Source: Phycisphaerales bacterium UBA1926 (GTDB lineage: Bacteria; Planctomycetota; Phycisphaerae; Phycisphaerales; UBA1924). From it: DNA of 14,973 nt. The stretch is from positions 20,410-35,382 of the forward strand of contig DDFO01000031.1 in the NCBI GenBank assembly GCA_002337215.1, in the 5' to 3' direction. This document shows positions 5,856-12,688 of the stretch, one piece after another (within the stretch, counting starts at the first letter, position 1; each line of letters begins with the position of its first letter). Position numbers and translations under genes: made by a program. The notes beneath the pieces are model-generated. The model saw nothing but the letters and a program-made list of their open reading frames with translations. It ran no database searches and was not told where the DNA came from.

Positions 5856-8542
5856 CACCGCCCCCGCGTCTTGAGTTTGCCGCGCATCCGCTTGCCCGGC
5901 ATCTTCTTGGGCACCACGCCCCCCGGGAACTTCGCCGCGAGCTCTTCTTTGCTGAGCTTCGCCTCGGCCGGCATCTCGCCGTCGTCGGCGAACCGGTTCT
6001 TCGGCGCCTCGACGCCCTGGATCTCCGCGATCGGCCGCCCGCCCTTGGGCTCGGGGCGCCAGTTGTCGGGCTGCTCGCGCGGCTCGAAGTCCGGGTACTT
6101 CCGCTCCGGGATCTCAGCGTTGATCAGCAGTTCGATTTCCGTCAGCAGGCTCCCCTGCTCCGGGGTCACAAGGCTCCACGCGATGCCCTCGCGCCCGGCC
6201 CGCGCCGTGCGCCCGATGCGGTGCACGTACACGTCCGGGTCGTCGGGCAGGTCGTAGTTCACCACGTGGGTGATGCCCTCGACATCGAGCCCCCGGCTCG
6301 CGAGATCGGACGCGACGAGCACGTTCAGCTCGCCGTGGCGAAAGTTCCGCATCGTCTCGTTCCGCTTGCCCTGGCTCATGTCGCCGTGCAGCGCGTGGGC
6401 GTGAATGTTCTTGCGCCCCAGATACTTCACCACGTCGTCCACGGTCCGCTTCATGCGGCAGAAGACCAGCGTGAGGTCGGGCTCCTCGTGGGTGAGCATG
6501 TGGGCGAGCATCCGCCGCTTGTCCCAGGGCTGCACGCTCATGTGGTGCTGGGTGACCATCTCGACGGTGAGCGAGCCCGAGCTGACGTTGAGCCGGAGCG
6601 GGTCGGTCATGTTCGACTTGGCGAGCCGTTCGATCTCGTCGGTCATCGTCGCGCTGACGAAGACCGTCTGCTTCTTGCTGGGGCACATCGAGAGGATGCG
6701 CTTGATGTCGTCGCGGAACCCGATGTCGAACATCCGGTCCACCTCGTCGAGCACCGCGATGCGCACGCCGCCCAGGCGCAGGTAGCCGCGCTGGATCATG
6801 TCGAGCACGCGGCCCGGGGTGCCCACGATGATCTCGGGGTCCCGGCTGAGCCGGTCGGCCTGGGTCTGGATCTTCTGCCCGCCGTATACAGCGCAGGTTT
6901 TGAGCCCCGTGTACCGCCCCAGCTGGTCGATATCGTCGCGGATCTGCACCGCCAGCTCACGCGTCGGCGCGAGGATCAGCGTCTGCATCCCGACGCCCTT
7001 TTCCATCCGGTGCAGCACCGGCAGTCCAAACGACGCGGTCTTGCCGCTGCCCGTCTTCGCCTGCCCCAGCACGTGCCGGCCCTCGAGCACCGGGGGGATC
7101 AGCTCGGCCTGGATCTTGGTGGGATACTCCCACCCCGCCTCGTCGAGCGCGCGCACCAGGTCGTCGTTGAGCCCCAGATCCTTGAACGACTTTTCAAGGT
7201 TGAAGACATGCGCCTTCGCCTCGTCGCTCAGGGGCGTCACGTTGCGGAGGTTCTTGCTGACGGCCCGGTCGTCGTCATCCTGATCGGCCGCGGGAGAGGC
7301 ATCGGCGCCGCCCTCGGTCCCGGCGTCGACCTTGCCGCCGTCGCCGTCTTCGCTCTTGCGACGCCGACGACGCCGGCGTCGCTTCTTCTTGACAGGCTCG
7401 CCGTCCGCACCGATCTCGGGCCCACGATCCGGGTTCGACCCGGATGCGGGTTGAGTTTGCTCGGCGGACTCGCCCTCAGATGTTTCGACAGGTTTTTCCG
7501 AAGCGTGTTCGATAGAAGGATCGCGTTGGTCGTCGCTCACTGGCGCCTTTCCGGGATGGTCGGCCCCGCGCCCTGCCGGATCCATTTCCGGCGGTCGCCC
7601 GGGGCGATCAGAGAGACGCTCGATTGTTCCCGTGGAGCGCCGTTCTACGGATGAAGAATAGGCGATGCCGCCGTCCGGTGTGTTTTTGCCGCCCCGCTCC
7701 CCATCCCGCTGGGCGAGACCCAACTCGAGCAGAATCATGTGCTTCATCAGCGTTCCCGCAGCGGCGGTCCCGGCCGCGAGCCAGCCCGAGGGCCCGTCCC
7801 GCCATGCCTGCTTGACCACGATCTGCTTGGCGAACGCCCCGACAGGGCTCGTCATCAGCTTCCACGCCGACGAACGCCGGCCCAGCGCGTGCAGGGCGGC
7901 CGCCGCCGTGCGCGCGTGCCCCAGCTGCTTGCCCAGGTGCTCGTCGAAGGTCGCGAACGAATCGTGCCGGAGCACGCCCCCGAGCTCGACCACCCGGCCC
8001 ACGCCCCCGTCGATCTCCAGATAGTCGTGCGGGTCGATGCCCGCCCATCGTGCTCGCTTGCCCGCGACAAGGTCCGTGCGCACAAGGCGGGTCCGCCATT
8101 CGGGCTGCCAGGCATGGGTGAGCGGCTCCCCCCGGTACCAGACGACCCGCCGGACGCGAGCGCCCGCAACCCGCTCCGGATCGGACGGATCATCCCGCTC
8201 GATCAATTCCCGGATCGCCCGCGCGAGCTCGGGGGTCACCGGCTCGTCGCTGTCGAGATGGAGCACCCAGGGGAGGCGGGCGGATTCGAGCGCGATCTGC
8301 TTCGTGCGCACGAACCCCTCCCAGCGGCGCTCGATCACGACCGCGCCGAAGTCCCGGCACATCTCGATCGTGCCGTCGGTCGAGCCCGAATCGATCGCGA
8401 TGATCTCGCCGGCGAGCCCCGCGACGCTCTCGAGCACCGGGCCCATCGTCGCGGCGCTGTTCTTGCAGACCGTGACCACACTCAGCGGGAGCGGGGCGGG
8501 CGGGGACTGGTGCGGGGGATGTCCGGGTTTCTCTGGAGGCAT
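5855..8542 (-). CDS. Single ORF: family-2 glycosyltransferase (WaaE-like) joined to DEAD-box-type RNA helicase
   Basis: An 895-codon frame without a stop. Residues 18-280 are a GT2 glycosyltransferase of the LPS-core WaaE/KdtX kind: SVVTVCKN, DSGSTDGT (51-58), metal-binding HLDSDE (95-100), and AWQPEWRTRLVR (144-155). Residues about 335-895 are a complete RNA helicase. In helicase numbering (GTG at 7540 = 1) it shows a Q-motif region (YPTKIQ), AKTGSGKT (161-168), PTRELA, TPGR, DEVD (265-268, in place of DEAD), SAT (296-298), SDLASRGLD and HRIGRTARAG (440-449). Before the helicase core lies an acidic disordered stretch with a KKK-R8-K run. Residues 285-334 have weaker third-position GC and look non-coding. 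A GTG at 7540 with a good Shine-Dalgarno could start the helicase separately (561 residues), so this may be two genes with a missing stop rather than one protein. The stop overlaps the RimB-like start. No Shine-Dalgarno is seen before the ATG at 8542. Confidence 0.8.
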   Translation of the reverse strand: MPPEKPGHPPHQSPPAPLPLSVVTVCKNSAATMGPVLESVAGLAGEIIAIDSGSTDGTIEMCRDFGAVVIERRWEGFVRTKQIALESARLPWVLHLDSDEPVTPELARAIRELIERDDPSDPERVAGARVRRVVWYRGEPLTHAWQPEWRTRLVRTDLVAGKRARWAGIDPHDYLEIDGGVGRVVELGGVLRHDSFATFDEHLGKQLGHARTAAAALHALGRRSSAWKLMTSPVGAFAKQIVVKQAWRDGPSGWLAAGTAAAGTLMKHMILLELGLAQRDGERGGKNTPDGGIAYSSSVERRSTGTIERLSDRPGRPPEMDPAGRGADHPGKAPVSDDQRDPSIEHASEKPVETSEGESAEQTQPASGSNPDRGPEIGADGEPVKKKRRRRRRRRKSEDGDGGKVDAGTEGGADASPAADQDDDDRAVSKNLRNVTPLSDEAKAHVFNLEKSFKDLGLNDDLVRALDEAGWEYPTKIQAELIPPVLEGRHVLGQAKTGSGKTASFGLPVLHRMEKGVGMQTLILAPTRELAVQIRDDIDQLGRYTGLKTCAVYGGQKIQTQADRLSRDPEIIVGTPGRVLDMIQRGYLRLGGVRIAVLDEVDRMFDIGFRDDIKRILSMCPSKKQTVFVSATMTDEIERLAKSNMTDPLRLNVSSGSLTVEMVTQHHMSVQPWDKRRMLAHMLTHEEPDLTLVFCRMKRTVDDVVKYLGRKNIHAHALHGDMSQGKRNETMRNFRHGELNVLVASDLASRGLDVEGITHVVNYDLPDDPDVYVHRIGRTARAGREGIAWSLVTPEQGSLLTEIELLINAEIPERKYPDFEPREQPDNWRPEPKGGRPIAEIQGVEAPKNRFADDGEMPAEAKLSKEELAAKFPGGVVPKKMPGKRMRGKLKTRGR
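7538..7552 (-). promoter_or_regulatory. Internal ribosome binding site and GTG start for the helicase part
   Basis: On the minus strand GGAAAGG (7552-7546) precedes GTG (7540-7538) by five bases, in frame with the helicase. Translation from here gives an acidic N-terminus (MSDDQRDPSIEH) typical of planctomycete DEAD-box proteins with disordered tails. An upstream in-frame ATG at 7585 has only a weak GGAA. This site is the main reason to suspect that the helicase is translated on its own. Confidence 0.5.
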
Positions 8543-8592
8543 CGTTGTTTGCTCGGGTGGCGCGGGTGGCTCGGCCAGACTAGGCTATCACT
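8543..8592. promoter_or_regulatory. Short divergent promoter region between glycosyltransferase and kinase genes
   Basis: Only 50 bases separate the two divergent starts (ATG 8542 minus, GTG 8593 plus), so both promoters must lie here or inside the coding ends. On the minus strand TAGTCT (8582-8577) is a possible -10-like element. On the plus strand TAGGCT (8581-8586) stands six bases before the GTG, which would fit a leaderless message. Neither start has a Shine-Dalgarno. This is a pattern-based guess. Confidence 0.3.
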
Positions 8593-9471
8593 GTGTTCGC
8601 GCCGCCGTGTGAAAACCTCCGGATCCTCCGCTGCGCACGGGAGTTCCGTTTCGGCGTCTCTGCGTGGACGACGATCCTGAACAACGCCGAGTTCGACGCT
8701 GATTCCTGCCTGTCTGACAAGCCCTGGGGCAGCGTCTGGCGGATCACGGCGGACCTGCCGACCGGCCCGACGCCCCTGATCATCAAGGTCCACGCGGCGC
8801 GCACGCCGCGCGACCGCATCCGATCGAACCTGCACCTCACACGACTCCGGCGCCAGTGGCGCGGGTCGGCACGGCTGAGCCGGGCGGGCTTCCCCGCGGC
8901 TCGCTGCCAGGCGCTGATCACCGGATTCCGCGAAGGCCGTCGCATCGATGCACTTGTCATGGACGCGCTCCCGGGGCGCACACTGCTCGACGTGCTCGCC
9001 GCGGGTGATCTGCCGCTCGCGCAGGAACGCTTGCTCGCCAAATCGCTGGGACGGCTGCTCAACGGGCTCTGGTACGCCGGGCTGCATTCCAAAGATCTCA
9101 AGCCCTCGAACCTGCTGGTCAGCAACGAGCACGAGCACCCAAACCTCACGATTCTCGACACCGACGCGGTCGGCCACCGCCCAGCTCACCCGCTGCTGCC
9201 GCTGGTCATCGAGCCCTCGGGGCTGGGTGTGCTGCCCAGGCGGTCGGCGCTCTTCCGCGTCGCGCGGGAGTGGGCATGGAACGCGTGGCTCGCCGGCCCC
9301 GACCGGTTCGCGCCGGGCGAAGAGCGCCCGGGCCGGAAGATGGAATCACGGATCGCCCGGCGGGCCTGGCGCGAGGTGGCCGACCTCGTGCGCCAGCACG
9401 GCGACGCAACCCCCACCCACGATCCGATCCGGGGCGGGGCACCGCTGGCGCAACCCGCTTCGTGCGGCTAG
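8593..9471 (+). CDS. Kdo/heptose-kinase-like (LPS kinase, protein-kinase fold) protein
   Basis: This 292-residue protein has the protein-kinase-like fold of the WaaP/KdkA lipopolysaccharide kinases. The candidate ATP-binding lysine is in LIIKVH (K65). The catalytic loop is HSKDLKPSNLLV (165-176, catalytic D168 and N173), and ILDTDAVG (187-194) supplies the metal-binding aspartates in place of DFG. LVMDALPG (121-128) is the hinge region. Such enzymes phosphorylate Kdo or heptose in the LPS inner core on the cytoplasmic face. The divergent WaaE-like glycosyltransferase supports an LPS-core role. The start is GTG at 8593 and lacks a Shine-Dalgarno, so it is uncertain; the first 30 residues do not resemble a signal peptide. 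The C-terminal 20 residues are Pro/Gly-rich and probably disordered. A role in phosphorylating another small molecule cannot be excluded. Confidence 0.75.
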   Translation: MFAPPCENLRILRCAREFRFGVSAWTTILNNAEFDADSCLSDKPWGSVWRITADLPTGPTPLIIKVHAARTPRDRIRSNLHLTRLRRQWRGSARLSRAGFPAARCQALITGFREGRRIDALVMDALPGRTLLDVLAAGDLPLAQERLLAKSLGRLLNGLWYAGLHSKDLKPSNLLVSNEHEHPNLTILDTDAVGHRPAHPLLPLVIEPSGLGVLPRRSALFRVAREWAWNAWLAGPDRFAPGEERPGRKMESRIARRAWREVADLVRQHGDATPTHDPIRGGAPLAQPASCG

Positions 9472-9561
9472 TCTCCTGCGTATCCCCCCGCGTCTCACGA
9501 ACGCACCCCGGTCCACGCTCCCGACACCCGCCCGCCAGACGCACAGACGCACAAGGAACCG

Positions 9562-10506
9562 ATGGCGACGACGACCCCTTCAACCCGTCCGCGTTCGAGC
9601 GCGCGCTTCCCGAACCCGGGCGAGGCCGGCAAGGTCTCGCGCGACAAGCGCACACGCATGTACATCGGCGACTGCCGGGAGTGGATGGCGAAACTGCCCA
9701 AGGGCGCGTTCGACCTGGTCTTCGCCGATCCCCCCTTCAACTGGAAGCGTGACTACGACCGCAACCTGACCGGGCACGCGTGGGACGACGCGCAGCCCGA
9801 GGACGACTACCTCGGGTTCACGTATGAATGGCTCGATCTCGCGGCCGAGCGGCTGGCGGACCACGGTGCGCTGTGGGTGAACATCCCCGACACCTGGGCG
9901 GCGGAGATCGTGGTGCACATGAAGCGCGCACGCAAGTGGCACCTCGTCAACTGGTGCGTCTGGCACTACCGGTTCGGGCAGAACACCAAGAGCAAGTTCA
10001 TCAACAGCAAGGTCCACGCGCTCTACTTCATGAAGGACCCCGCGCACGCCGAGCGGCGCTGGAACCCCGACGCGGTCGCGGAGGTCAGCGACCGCCGGGC
10101 GATCTACGGCGACCCCCGCACCGAGAACAAGAAAGACGACTGGATGGAGGCGGGCCACCGCGTCCCGATGGACGTCTGGTACGGGCAGTACTGGGGACGC
10201 GTGCAGGGCAACAACAAGGAACGCCGGCACAAGCACGACAACCAGCTGCCCGAGGTCTACCTGGGGCGGGTCATCGGCGCGTGCACGGATCCCGGCGATC
10301 TCGTGCTCGATCCGTTCCTGGGCTCGGGGACGACGGGGACGGTGGCGCGGTACATGGACCGGAGGTTCGTGGGCATCGAGTATTCGCCCGCGAACGCCGA
10401 GCACGCGTGGGACCGGATGGTGACCAAGGGCCCCTACCGGACCGAGGCGCTCGACAACCAGCGGGGTGTGTCGACCGCGATCCATCCGAAGCGGGCGGGG
10501 CTTTAG
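9562..10506 (+). CDS. Beta-class site-specific DNA methyltransferase (orphan)
   Basis: The 314-residue protein carries amino-methyltransferase motifs in the permuted beta-class order. First comes motif IV, FADPPFNWKRDY (54-65, DPPF). Later come HDNQLPEVYLGRVI (225-238) and the AdoMet-binding motif I LDPFLGSGTTGTVA (249-262), followed by GIEYSPANAE (271-280). It therefore methylates exocyclic N6-adenine or N4-cytosine in DNA; the recognition site cannot be read from sequence. The region between motifs IV and I (about 110-225, rich in Trp, His and Lys) is the likely target-recognition part. No restriction endonuclase or specificity gene is visible on either side, so it appears to be an orphan with a possible regulatory or housekeeping role. 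The ATG at 9562 has AAGGA five bases before it. The first 28 residues are low-complexity and probably disordered. Confidence 0.88.
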   Translation: MATTTPSTRPRSSARFPNPGEAGKVSRDKRTRMYIGDCREWMAKLPKGAFDLVFADPPFNWKRDYDRNLTGHAWDDAQPEDDYLGFTYEWLDLAAERLADHGALWVNIPDTWAAEIVVHMKRARKWHLVNWCVWHYRFGQNTKSKFINSKVHALYFMKDPAHAERRWNPDAVAEVSDRRAIYGDPRTENKKDDWMEAGHRVPMDVWYGQYWGRVQGNNKERRHKHDNQLPEVYLGRVIGACTDPGDLVLDPFLGSGTTGTVARYMDRRFVGIEYSPANAEHAWDRMVTKGPYRTEALDNQRGVSTAIHPKRAGL

Positions 10507-10513
10507 ATCTGGG

Positions 10514-10540
10514 AAACCGCAGGCAGCAGCGGTGTTTGTT
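10514..10540. terminator. Probable terminator between convergent genes
   Basis: ACCGC (10516-10520) and GCGGT (10529-10533) form a 5-bp stem with an 8-base loop, followed on the plus strand by GTTTGTT. It begins ten bases after the methyltransferase stop and reaches into the stop codon of the convergent helical-repeat gene. The minus strand shows only a short T-run, so it serves the plus-strand gene better. The stem is short, hence moderate confidence. Confidence 0.45.
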
Positions 10541-11741
10541 ACTGACCCCGTGAGTCGTACGTCATTCGGAAACGATCATCGTTGATCTCGATGTTTCTAC
10601 CCCACCGGATATGCGGCAGATGATGGCTGATTGTTTCCGCGATCTGGGTTGCGCCCTGCCTGTCATCGAGGTTATAGAGGTACGACGCGTACTCCGTGCC
10701 CACCGAGAAAAGAAGTCCGTCGAGCATCTGGCTTCTCTCTGACTGTTGGGCCACGAACAGAGCCAGGAGGTCACCGAAGAGCGATTCGTATTCGTTCCCC
10801 TTCGACTCACGGGCATTCTGCCCTTGCTTATCCTGCCACTGCAGCAACTCATGTCGAGAAACCAGGACCCCGAGCCCGGCCGGGTCGTCGGCGGTATCGA
10901 TGTGGTGCATGAGCAGCGAGGCGTACTCGAAGCTCTCTTTGGCGTAACCAAGCGCTCGGATCTGCTCTCTGCGGAGTTGATCAACCGAGTAAGCAACCGG
11001 AACAGATGTTGAGTGACTTTCACCACGCTCAATGGATTCGATGGCGCTGCCGAAGGATTCGAATGCCTCGGCATTCCGAGCGAGACTGACGAGATCGCGC
11101 GCGTTCTCGACGTGCGCGTACGCCCTGAGATACCGGTCAGATTCGATCAGGTCGAGCGAGAGAAGTGCATCGCGATCCGCGATCGCGTTGTCGAACTCTT
11201 CGAGCTGTTGATACGCAGCCGACCGCTTCGAATAGATCTCTGTCAACCAGATGGAGCGGGACACGGGAGATGATTCCTTGAAGCCTGCTTGCTGCACCTC
11301 GAGCATCGACGTGTAGTACTGGACGGCAAGTCGGGGCTTGGCATTCGTGTAGAGAGACAGCTGCCCGAGCATGCGCAACGCGTCACGACGCAACTCGGGT
11401 ATCGTCGCAGACTCGGCTACCTGCCTGAATACATTCGCACTCTGTCGCGTCTCGCCGGAACCGTAGAGGAAGTGGCCGTAGCTGGTGAGCACACGGCTGG
11501 TATCCGGCTCCTCGTAGGCGCTGGGCTTCTGCGAGAGAATTCGCACATCGTCGAGCGTGAACCGCATCACATCGATGAACTCACCCGCATGATTCTCGAG
11601 CGTGGATCTCCATCGCCCGTTCTCGTCCAAGAGTTGTGATTGATGGGTCGCCACGCCGTGCCGCTTGGCCATCGACGATGGCTCGGACGCGGATGCGATC
11701 GAACCAAGGATGCATGAAACAATCAGCATTTGAGTTTTCAT
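10539..11741 (-). CDS. Exported protein with TPR-like helical repeats, function unknown
   Basis: 400 residues starting with a Sec signal peptide (MKTQMLIVSCILGSIASA, likely cleavage after residue 18). The cysteine at position 10 sits too early for a lipoprotein signal. From about 85 to 290 the protein is almost entirely helical, with TPR-like helix pairs: SYGHFLYGSGETRQSANVF (87-105), MLGQLSLYTNAKPRLAVQYY (124-143), SAAYQQLEEFDNAIADRDALL (174-194) and VSLARNAEAFESFGSAIE (218-235). TPR arrays bind other proteins, so a scaffolding role outside the cytoplasm is plausible. The catalytic function is unknown. The ATG is six bases past the stop of the upstream gene at 11748, with GGAG at that stop, so the two are one translationally coupled unit. 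Codon choice is less GC-biased than in the neighbouring genes. I do not recognise a named family. Confidence 0.7.
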   Translation of the reverse strand: MKTQMLIVSCILGSIASASEPSSMAKRHGVATHQSQLLDENGRWRSTLENHAGEFIDVMRFTLDDVRILSQKPSAYEEPDTSRVLTSYGHFLYGSGETRQSANVFRQVAESATIPELRRDALRMLGQLSLYTNAKPRLAVQYYTSMLEVQQAGFKESSPVSRSIWLTEIYSKRSAAYQQLEEFDNAIADRDALLSLDLIESDRYLRAYAHVENARDLVSLARNAEAFESFGSAIESIERGESHSTSVPVAYSVDQLRREQIRALGYAKESFEYASLLMHHIDTADDPAGLGVLVSRHELLQWQDKQGQNARESKGNEYESLFGDLLALFVAQQSERSQMLDGLLFSVGTEYASYLYNLDDRQGATQIAETISHHLPHIRWGRNIEINDDRFRMTYDSRGQ

Positions 11742-11747
11742 CTCGAA

Positions 11748-12419
11748 TTACTCCACGCACCCGCCATCGCAGGCGGTATAGCCATCGCTAAACCACTGTC
11801 CAGTGTATGACAAACTGGTGCCGTACCCGTCGCCTATCAGAGTTGCCTTGCAACAGAACCGATCTTCGGTAACGCTGGTATTGATGTGTTCACAGACCAT
11901 CTTGTGCTCCGCCGCTTCTCGCTCGCCTTCGGCATCGTATTGCGTGGTCGTGGCGCGATACCTGATCTGGTGACAAGCCGGGTTCGGCGATGTGGAATCC
12001 CAATTGAAGGTATGAGTCTGTTGTTGCGACAATCCCGTTTGACCCGTGATGCTGGCGTTCGCCTCGGCTTTGACTTCAGCAAAGAGCGCGTTCGCCGCGA
12101 CTTCAACGCTTGTGCCCAAAGTCGCGGAGGCCGAGACATCGGTTGTGTGCGTCACCATCGACGAGCCGCCCGCTGTCACCGACACGCTCCAGCAGAACGG
12201 GTTGCCTTCGGAGTATTCCCCCAATAAGAGGGCAGAAGAATCAGAATCGGTCACGATCGGAGTCGTCCAGTTCGCGATCAGCTCAATTCTTTGCCAGTAG
12301 AACTGATGTGTGGTTGTCGGATGATTGTTGTGGAAATGAGCACAACCCGATTGTTGTTGTGCTGCCACATGACTGGATAGCACACCGATCACGATCATCG
12401 CGAATCGCAGTGTTTTCAT
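11748..12419 (-). CDS. Secreted cysteine-rich protein with aerolysin/ETX-like strand region
   Basis: The 223-residue protein begins with a signal peptide (MKTLRFAMIVIGVLSSHVAA, cleavage near residue 20). The ATG at 12419 has AGAAGGAA directly upstream and was preferred over an in-frame start 17 codons earlier that lacks one. The mature part holds eight cysteines (26, 76, 149, 176, 189, 190, 217, 221), enough for four disulfides. Residues about 77-140 alternate polar and small hydrophobic residues (CWSVSVTAGGS, then SASATLGTSVEVA, ALFAEVKAEANASITG). This is the pattern of the membrane-inserting strands in aerolysin/ETX-MTX2 beta-pore-formers, but no cysteine falls in that stretch after C76. 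The resemblance is by pattern only; an adhesin or a plain beta-sandwich is an alternative. It is the first gene of a pair with the helical-repeat protein. Confidence 0.65.
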   Translation of the reverse strand: MKTLRFAMIVIGVLSSHVAAQQQSGCAHFHNNHPTTTHQFYWQRIELIANWTTPIVTDSDSSALLLGEYSEGNPFCWSVSVTAGGSSMVTHTTDVSASATLGTSVEVAANALFAEVKAEANASITGQTGLSQQQTHTFNWDSTSPNPACHQIRYRATTTQYDAEGEREAAEHKMVCEHINTSVTEDRFCCKATLIGDGYGTSLSYTGQWFSDGYTACDGGCVE

Positions 12420-12688
12420 TATTCCTTCTTCCCACAATTGGGGCCGAGTATGCGGCCCGAAAGCCAACATACAGACTAACGCGTTCAGCTGTAAGACAAT
12501 TATCGGCCGACCACTCTGGATTCTATATAATGATCAACAACTAGCCCCAGGTAGTTCGCTGAGGAAAATTTGCCACAGAAATGAGTGGTAGTACATTGGA
12601 CAACCCAAATCTGTGTGGAATGGAGTCTCCGAGCAAGATAATTTCGACTTCGGGTGTTCACGATTTCTATACTTTCACGATCGGATAC
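12420..12688. promoter_or_regulatory. AT-rich intergenic region upstream of the secreted protein pair
   Basis: This stretch separates the TIGR03790 gene's stop (12689) from the start of the exported-protein pair (12419), both minus. It is AT-rich at 12495-12540 and 12560-12680. On the minus strand TATATAGAAT (near 12528-12519) and CGATAATTG (near 12506-12498) are possible -10 elements; neither has a clear -35. No terminator hairpin for the TIGR03790 gene was found and no gene is seen. Confidence 0.4.
12441..12458 (-). promoter_or_regulatory. Leader hairpin upstream of the cysteine-rich secreted protein gene
   Basis: GGGCCG (12441-12446) and CGGCCC (12453-12458) form a perfect 6-bp GC stem with a 6-base loop, ending 21 bases before the start codon and just before the Shine-Dalgarno. 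It may be a 5' leader hairpin or a dyad operator; the function is not shown by the sequence. Confidence 0.4.

Noticed and set aside
5621..7654. 677-codon plus-strand frame opposite the helicase and RimB-like genes
   Set aside because: The product is Leu/Arg/Val/His-rich with no domain pattern. It is the antisense shadow of the helicase frame, whose motifs are complete.
9469..9474. TAGTCT at the kinase gene end as a -10 element for the methyltransferase gene
   Set aside because: It also matches the minus-strand element near 8580, but two six-base matches are too few. It overlaps a stop codon and lies 88 bases from the start.
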